In this document: in pieces, positions 59,273 through 64,000 of the stretch | Layout: the number at the start of each line of letters is the position of its first letter | How positions within the stretch are numbered: position 1 is the first letter of the stretch | Notes under the pieces: model-generated | Told to the model about the DNA's origin: nothing | The model's database searches: none | Seen by the model: only the letters and a program-made list of their open reading frames with translations | Made by a program: the position numbers and the translations under genes | Source: Piper betle | Lineage: Eukaryota; Streptophyta; Magnoliopsida; Piperales; Piperaceae | Direction of reading: 5' to 3' | Assembly: GCA_033002965.1 (NCBI GenBank) | Contig: JAURVB010002535.1 | Location: 62,001-126,000 of the forward strand | DNA: 64,000 nucleotides

Positions 59273-60320
59273 CGGCGAAAGCTAGTTGATAAGTTTTGGC
59301 TCGCACTCTGCAATACTATCGGTATAAATGAAGATGAGTTGGGAGCATAAAGCAGAAATGGGTGACTTAATGGTCGGGCACGAGGATGGTCAGAGGTTGA
59401 TAGGAAGAAGCAGTATATGATACTCGCAGTAAATGCTCTTGTTTACAGGCACTAAATGCTCATATATCCAGAGTCTTGATGAAGTTTTTTTATTTTTTAT
59501 TTTAAAAAAAAGAGTCTTGATGATATTGCATCTGTGGGCAGCAATTTGCAGGCCATTTTTTACTATTTGGACGTTATCTCATTGTTAGTATCTAAAGTTA
59601 CCAACGGGCTCGCAACTCAACTACTTCTGCCTAAACACGAGTGACCAGGCCTTTGCTTGGGGACACAAATCAATGGGCTCAAGGGACGCTTGCACGAAAA
59701 AGTGTACATCCACTCTGAGGCTTCGGAATCAGGAATTGTTACTAATCGAATCAGGAGTTGGTAGCAGAGGCCTGGTCAATGCACTCTTTATGGCATCAAT
59801 AGACAAGAACATAATTTTTCAATGCACTCGTCGAGGTGATTAGGTTTACTGTTTAGAATTTTATTAATGATAAAATCATTTAACGTCCTCGACATGGTAA
59901 AATCATTTAACTTCCTCTAGCATTCGTAGACAAACAATTTTTTGCAGCCACAAAATCGATCGCTAAACATGGGATTTGCAGTTGCAAAGACAACGGTTGG
60001 GAGGTTATAGTTGCAAACTTTGCAACTTATACCCATTGCAACACTGTTCAAAATTTTTCCTGGATTTTAAATATTCCCACATACTTTTGAAACCAGCATG
60101 CAGAAGCCATAACAAAAGTGACTGGCTCGTCCGGCCGAAAACATGTTTTGTGCTTAATGTTCAACTAATTTGGAATTTTTAGTGAATCTTTTGAGGTCAA
60201 TTTGGTTGGTATGAAATAAATGTAAAATCTAAAAAAATTTAATGAACTAAAAGTGGCATATATTGTTTATATTCTATAAAAAGTAGTATAAATAAAATAT
60301 ATTTTCTTTAAAATAATAAT
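59273..60320. other. Upstream flank of the GDSL gene, no further gene
   Basis: It contains the 5' region of the GDSL gene. I could not pick a convincing TATA box within 150 bp of the ATG. Around 59,940-60,050 repeated TTGCAGYYRCAAA wording resembles the DNA at 60,330-60,500 and 62,540-62,650, so it may belong to the same transposon family. Confidence 0.45.
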
Positions 60321-60856
60321 CACTAATAAAAAAACAGTCTTTGACGACCACAAAATACTAAGGAGTCGTTTTCGGTCACAAGCATTTTACACTTGTACAA
60401 AACGTGGTTGTTAACAAATTTTGCCACCAGAGTACTCGTAGTTGCAAATTGTGAGACCACTTTACAACTGATTTGCTGGGTTACAAAAGTTGTAACCTCA
60501 TTTCTGTTGTAAAGCGATTCCAAGTTTGAAAAAAAGGATAAAGATAACATTATTTGTTACCAATTTTCCGTTTCAAAGCGACTGCAAATTTTAAAAAATT
60601 TAAAAAATATTTGCTACCATATCTCTGTTGCAAATTTTAAAAAAAATTAAAAAAATATTTTCCAACCCATTTGAAATGAAAAAATTGAGATAATAGATTT
60701 AATGAAACACAATTTTGCAAATAAAACTATACAGAGTGACAATTTAGTTATAAGTATCCACAATTCCACCAAAGTGAAAACAAAAGAAGTCATAATTTAA
60801 AATATACATTAAAAATGCAGTACACATAGGGGATCCATGATTATTAATCATTCATT

Positions 60857-60944
60857 ATGCTCAGATCCATTCACAGTTGAATAGCCTGACATAGCTTGAG
60901 CCCAAAACTTCGATCTTGCTTTTACATTCTCAGGTTGATCACCT
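60857..60944 (-). pseudogene. Exon-like fragment of an unidentified gene
   Basis: On the minus strand a typical acceptor (TTGTTTTTTCAG) is followed by an open stretch reading GDQPENVKARSKFWAQAMSG then YSTVNGSEHNE and a stop. It looks like a last exon. A second such piece at about 61,465-61,555 reads SLFSDVDEDFQLKPCFDK then PVVNKAQSS and a stop. I do not recognise either protein. Both lie in the putative CACTA-like element and may be captured. Confidence 0.35.
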
Positions 60945-62025
60945 GAAAAAACAATATTAGTGGCCCACAAGAAAAACCAATTCAGGTTGAACTGAATATA
61001 TGTAACATAAAAGAAAACGGGCATTTAGCATTATTTCTCAACACTAGTTTCATACCCATTTACAAAAGAAATTGCAAGAATCTTTTCTGATTTCTAAACA
61101 CTGGTTTCATGCCAATATACCAAAACAAGACATGCAACAGATATCCAGTGGCTACACTACATGTAAATGCAATAATAGAAACTCAAACCGAAACCAGTAA
61201 TTTATCAAACAAAAAGATTACACTCTGCATAATAGCATACATAGAGAAGCTGATTGCAACCTTAAATCAAAGAAGAATTAGAAATTATCTCCACAAACAA
61301 AGTATGAAAGAAGACAATGTTGTGTTTCATTACTAAATACGATGTTATCAAATGCCTGATATATGCTCCAACATTAAATACGCTAATATCAAATTCCCCT
61401 CAATTTTTTACAGAGTTACTCTTTTTTAAAAAAAAAAAGAAAAAGAAATAAACATGTTTACGAGGATTGAGCTTTATTCACCACAGGCTTGTCAAAACAT
61501 GGCTTGAGTTGGAAATCTTCATCAACATCAGAAAAGAGGCTATCTCTAAGAATATATTATATATATGGCATTGTCAAGAAATAATTATCACCGAAGCAAT
61601 CACACAAAACATATTTTCACAATGAAAGCCAATGAGCAAATAATTCCCAGGGGCACCAACATTTTATCACACACATGGGTTGAAGAATTGGCATTCGGAA
61701 ACAAACACCTACAAGTTGGAATGACCAATTCGGATCCAGGTTGGTTCCCCGTACGTCCGTAGCAAGCATCCAACAAGCAGCAGCAGAGAGCGGCCAAACT
61801 TCAAATCAAAATCATCACTATTTTATTTAAAAAATGAAGCAATGTGTATATTACAAAATCTAGCAATAACATGATGTGTAAAAATCCACAAACTAACAAA
61901 AAGAACAGATAATTAGAGGTATATTATAACAGAATATTATAAAACCAAATAAACAAGAAAAAGACCTAAAAATGTAGAAAAAGAAAATGTTGAACTTCTC
62001 CCCAATCATCTCCCATCTGATGTTT

Positions 62026-62395
62026 TCACCCAATCAATGCCGCTGGACCAGGTGCCCGTGACAGAGTGATGACAAACGGCTTTGGTGGGAGGAGGTCGTC
62101 GCAGGTGTAGATGACAATGGAGGCGATGCCGACAACAGCGCTAGCGACGCAGGCGCTGGACACACCGGTGTGAAGCGTTACGTAATCGCCGGTGGCAGAG
62201 GCACAGAGCACGTACCGGGCACCACCGTTGGAGGCGAGGTTGACGATGGCTTGCCTACGGAGGTCTTGAAGGTGCCGGTAGGGTTGTAACCAGGGACGGC
62301 ATGGTAGAGGAGAAGCGCCACCACCTCGGCGTTGGTGAGCTAGGACTGATCCGGCACCCCCACCGCCTTGAACGCCTCATCGTTGGGATGGCGAG
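62026..62395 (-). pseudogene. Fasciclin-like arabinogalactan protein (FLA) fragment
   Basis: The minus-strand frame reads NDEAFKAVGVPDQS, an in-frame TAG (62,340-62,342), then LTNAEVVALLLYHAVPGYNP and TGTFKTS. After a one-base frameshift it continues LASNGGARYVL, then GDYVTLHTGVSSACVASAVV and a DDLLPPKPF-APGPAA ending. This follows the FAS1 domain of plant FLAs (TDxAF, LTxxExxxLLxYHVLPxY, and a VxLxTG-VSARV-like motif, then VDxVLLP). FLAs are GPI-anchored cell-surface adhesion proteins. Stop, frameshift and missing ends make it a pseudogene. GC content is far above its surroundings, consistent with capture by a transposon. Confidence 0.75.
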
Positions 62396-62672
62396 GTGGG
62401 TGGTGAGGATGGAGGGAGGATAGGGCTTGCCGATCGGGGTTTATTAGTTGTGGATAAATATTGATAATTTGAGACCGATGTTTGCCACCGGGTAGCGGTC
62501 ATCAATTTGAAAATTTTCATATTCACAATTTATTGACCGTGTTTTGCAGCCGCTGTCCAGTTGCAAATGAAAAGGAATAATTTAGTGACCGCTTTCGCAA
62601 CCGAATTTGCTGGTTGCAAAATACCAACCGGAAAAGGTTACAAACCGGTTACTAATATTATAGTTTCTAATG

Positions 62673-63260
62673 CAATGAACGGATCTAATTGTGTTCGCCA
62701 TTGAATTTATCGAATCGGCCCTAATTGCCAAGTCATTGTTGTATTGTTATTTTGGTTGTTTAGTGTAGCTTAGGGCCGCATGTTGCATTATAGTTGTGTC
62801 GCATATATTCTCGGCGTATACTCTAACCCTAATTGTGCCCTAGCAGCCTTCCCTAGACGACTCTTTTACTTGGCCTTATCCCTCATTTCCCCCTCTTTCC
62901 GTCTCGTTATATCCCTGTAGGTGCTCAACGCCGTAGCACTACCTTGTGGGTAAAACCCTACCCAGCCACCACTCCTTTTCCCCCTTATTTCCCTTCCTTT
63001 GTTGTGCTGTTGCTGCCCCTCCTAGCCATCGCCGCCGGTGTTCCCTTTCCCTCCTCTTCCTCCCATTCCTTTCCCCCTTCTTCCCGTGGGTGCACCCCTT
63101 TTCCTCCTCTTTGGTTCCCTTTTTGCATGATTTCAATTGTAGAATCTTTGCCTAAGTCATTTAGAACAAATTTTTATCATCCTTACATGATATTCATCTT
63201 GTTATTTTCTGCTTTATTATTTAAAAATGTAAATTTTGATATAAAGGCGTGATTTTTAGG
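62673..63260. other. Non-coding DNA before the integrase remnant
   Basis: It holds a pyrimidine-rich segment (62,880-63,130) that gives chance frames of 69-102 codons on the plus strand. No LTR end or domain was identified. It may be part of the element at 63,286. Confidence 0.4.
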
Positions 63261-63285
63261 TGTCAATCTTAATAATATTGCCGTT

Positions 63286-64000
63286 TTGATTAAATATCAT
63301 ACAACTTTGAAGTACATGTTTGAGAAAAAAGATGGCAAGAGAGGTTCAGAAAATGTGGTAGTTGACCACTTGTCTAGACTGGAAAACAAAGAAAGAGAGG
63401 AAGAAGGCATACCAATTCTGGAGAATTTTTCAAATGAACAACTATTTCAGGTAAGTTCCTCAAATTTACCCTGGTATGCTGATTACGTTAATACCATACC
63501 TCAATAGAAGAAAAGGTTTTTGATTGATGTAAATCAGTACTACTGGGATGACTCATATTTGTTCAAGAAATGGAGTGATCAGCTTACTAGGAGATGTGTT
63601 CCCGAAGAAGAAATACAAGACATTCTTCATCATTGCAATTCTCCATATCATAATAGTCATTTGGTGGACAAAGAGCTGCAATGAAAGTGTTGCAATGTGG
63701 GTTTTATTGGCCAACTATTTTTAAAGATACTCACTCATTTTTATGCAGTGTAATAGATGTCAAAAGAGTGGAAACATTTCTAGTAGGCATGAGTTGTCAT
63801 TGCCCAAAATTATGGAAGTAGAGCTCTTTGATATATGAGGTATAGATTTCATGAGATCCTTCATACCTTCATATTAGGATCAGTACATCTTGTAGTAATA
63901 GATAATGTCTCAAAGTGCGTAAAGGAACAACTTTTCCAATGAATAATGTCAAAGTGGTTATCAAATTCTTGGAAAAGAATATCTTTACAAGGTTTGGAAT
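63286..64000 (+). pseudogene. Tat/Athila-type Ty3/gypsy RNase H-integrase remnant, cut by window end
   Basis: The frame begins TTLKYMFEKKDGKRGSENVV, then DHLSRLENK, the RNase H end. It goes on through LPWYADYVN, a stop, then KKRFLIDVNQYYWDDSYLFK and RRCVPEEEIQDILHHCNSPY (integrase zinc-binding HHCC, His side). In shifted frames follow CNRCQKSGNISSRHELSLP (Cys side), VELFDI-stop-GIDFM (first catalytic Asp) and a frame-shifted trace of the next block near 63,880-63,990. The wording is that of plant Tat/Athila elements. About 20-25 residues normally between KKD and KGSENVV are deleted. Several stops and frameshifts make it dead. It continues beyond 64,000. Confidence 0.85.

Larger units (their letters stand above)
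60321..62672. mobile_element. Possible CACTA-like (En/Spm) element carrying gene fragments
   Basis: It starts CACTAATAAAAAAACAGTC and its other end, read in reverse, is CATTAGAAACTATAATATTAG. Both ends are followed by similar subterminal repeats built on GACCAC/GCAACC and TTGCAAA motifs (60,350-60,660 and 62,470-62,650), a CACTA-family trait. No transposase was seen. The flanking 3-bp sequences (AAT and CAA) do not match, and one end has CATTA instead of CACTA, so the limits are tentative. Inside are minus-strand gene fragments. Confidence 0.45.

Noticed and set aside
62944..63252. 102-codon plus-strand frame as a membrane protein
   Set aside because: It is hydrophobic only because of a pyrimidine-rich stretch (Pro/Phe/Leu/Ser codons). 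No conserved motif, and overlapping frames look equally good.

Overview
This is nuclear DNA from a seed plant, most likely a flowering plant with a large, repeat-rich genome. The evidence is plant-type Ty3/gypsy LTR retrotransposons with tRNA-iMet primer sites, a TRIM element, a decayed plastid 23S rRNA insert, and one intact intron-containing GDSL esterase/lipase gene. The species cannot be named from what is visible. Over 80 percent of the window looks like nested, mostly decayed transposable elements. Family letters used here (A, D, E, F, Q, T) are my own labels. Because almost everything outside the GDSL gene is repeat-derived, most open reading frames in the window are not genes.

1-18.4 kb: a plus-strand Del/Tekay-like element. 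A 5' LTR (to 3,522) is followed by a worn iMet primer site, a gag remnant with a broken zinc knuckle, a polypurine tract and a family-A 3' LTR beginning at 7,008. That 3' LTR was later split by two family-Q solo LTRs (8,319-11,176 and 11,583-15,870). Both are framed by 5-bp target-site duplications, and the second holds a further insert. 18.4-21.7 kb: minus-strand pieces of D-like and A-family LTRs. 22.7-25.8 kb: two F-type LTR pieces facing each other. The right one is the 3' LTR of a minus-strand chromovirus whose integrase tail and chromodomain survive at 25.5-25.8 kb. 25.8-28.6 kb: a Q LTR on the minus strand inside that integrase gene.

29.1-33.8 kb: a tandem TRIM (family T) interrupted by a Q solo LTR, which itself contains a second Q LTR carrying two private tandem-repeat expansions. 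35.1 kb: start of another 3' LTR (E). 35.76-35.89 kb: a plastid 23S rRNA fragment. 38.5-38.9 kb: a 157-bp-arm inverted repeat. 38.75-46.9 kb: a minus-strand family-D element with both LTRs, PBS and PPT, and with a TRIM dimer framed by TCAAT inserted just past its PBS.

46.96-56.0 kb: a young CpG-rich array of three near-full-length Q LTRs plus an LTR tail, with one short internal remnant, framed as a whole by a perfect CAGTG duplication. 57.2-59.3 kb: the only gene that looks functional, a five-exon, 375-residue secreted GDSL (SGNH) hydrolase on the minus strand. 60.3-62.7 kb: a possible CACTA-like element carrying gene fragments, including a broken fasciclin-like arabinogalactan protein domain. 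63.3-64.0 kb: a frameshifted Tat/Athila-type RNase H-integrase remnant that runs off the window.

I found no convincing tRNA gene, CRISPR array or complete new gene system. The most interesting signals are structural: a TRIM dimer with an exactly readable unit, a multi-LTR array with one target-site duplication, and a regularly spaced 23-bp palindromic motif upstream of the family-A LTR TATA box.
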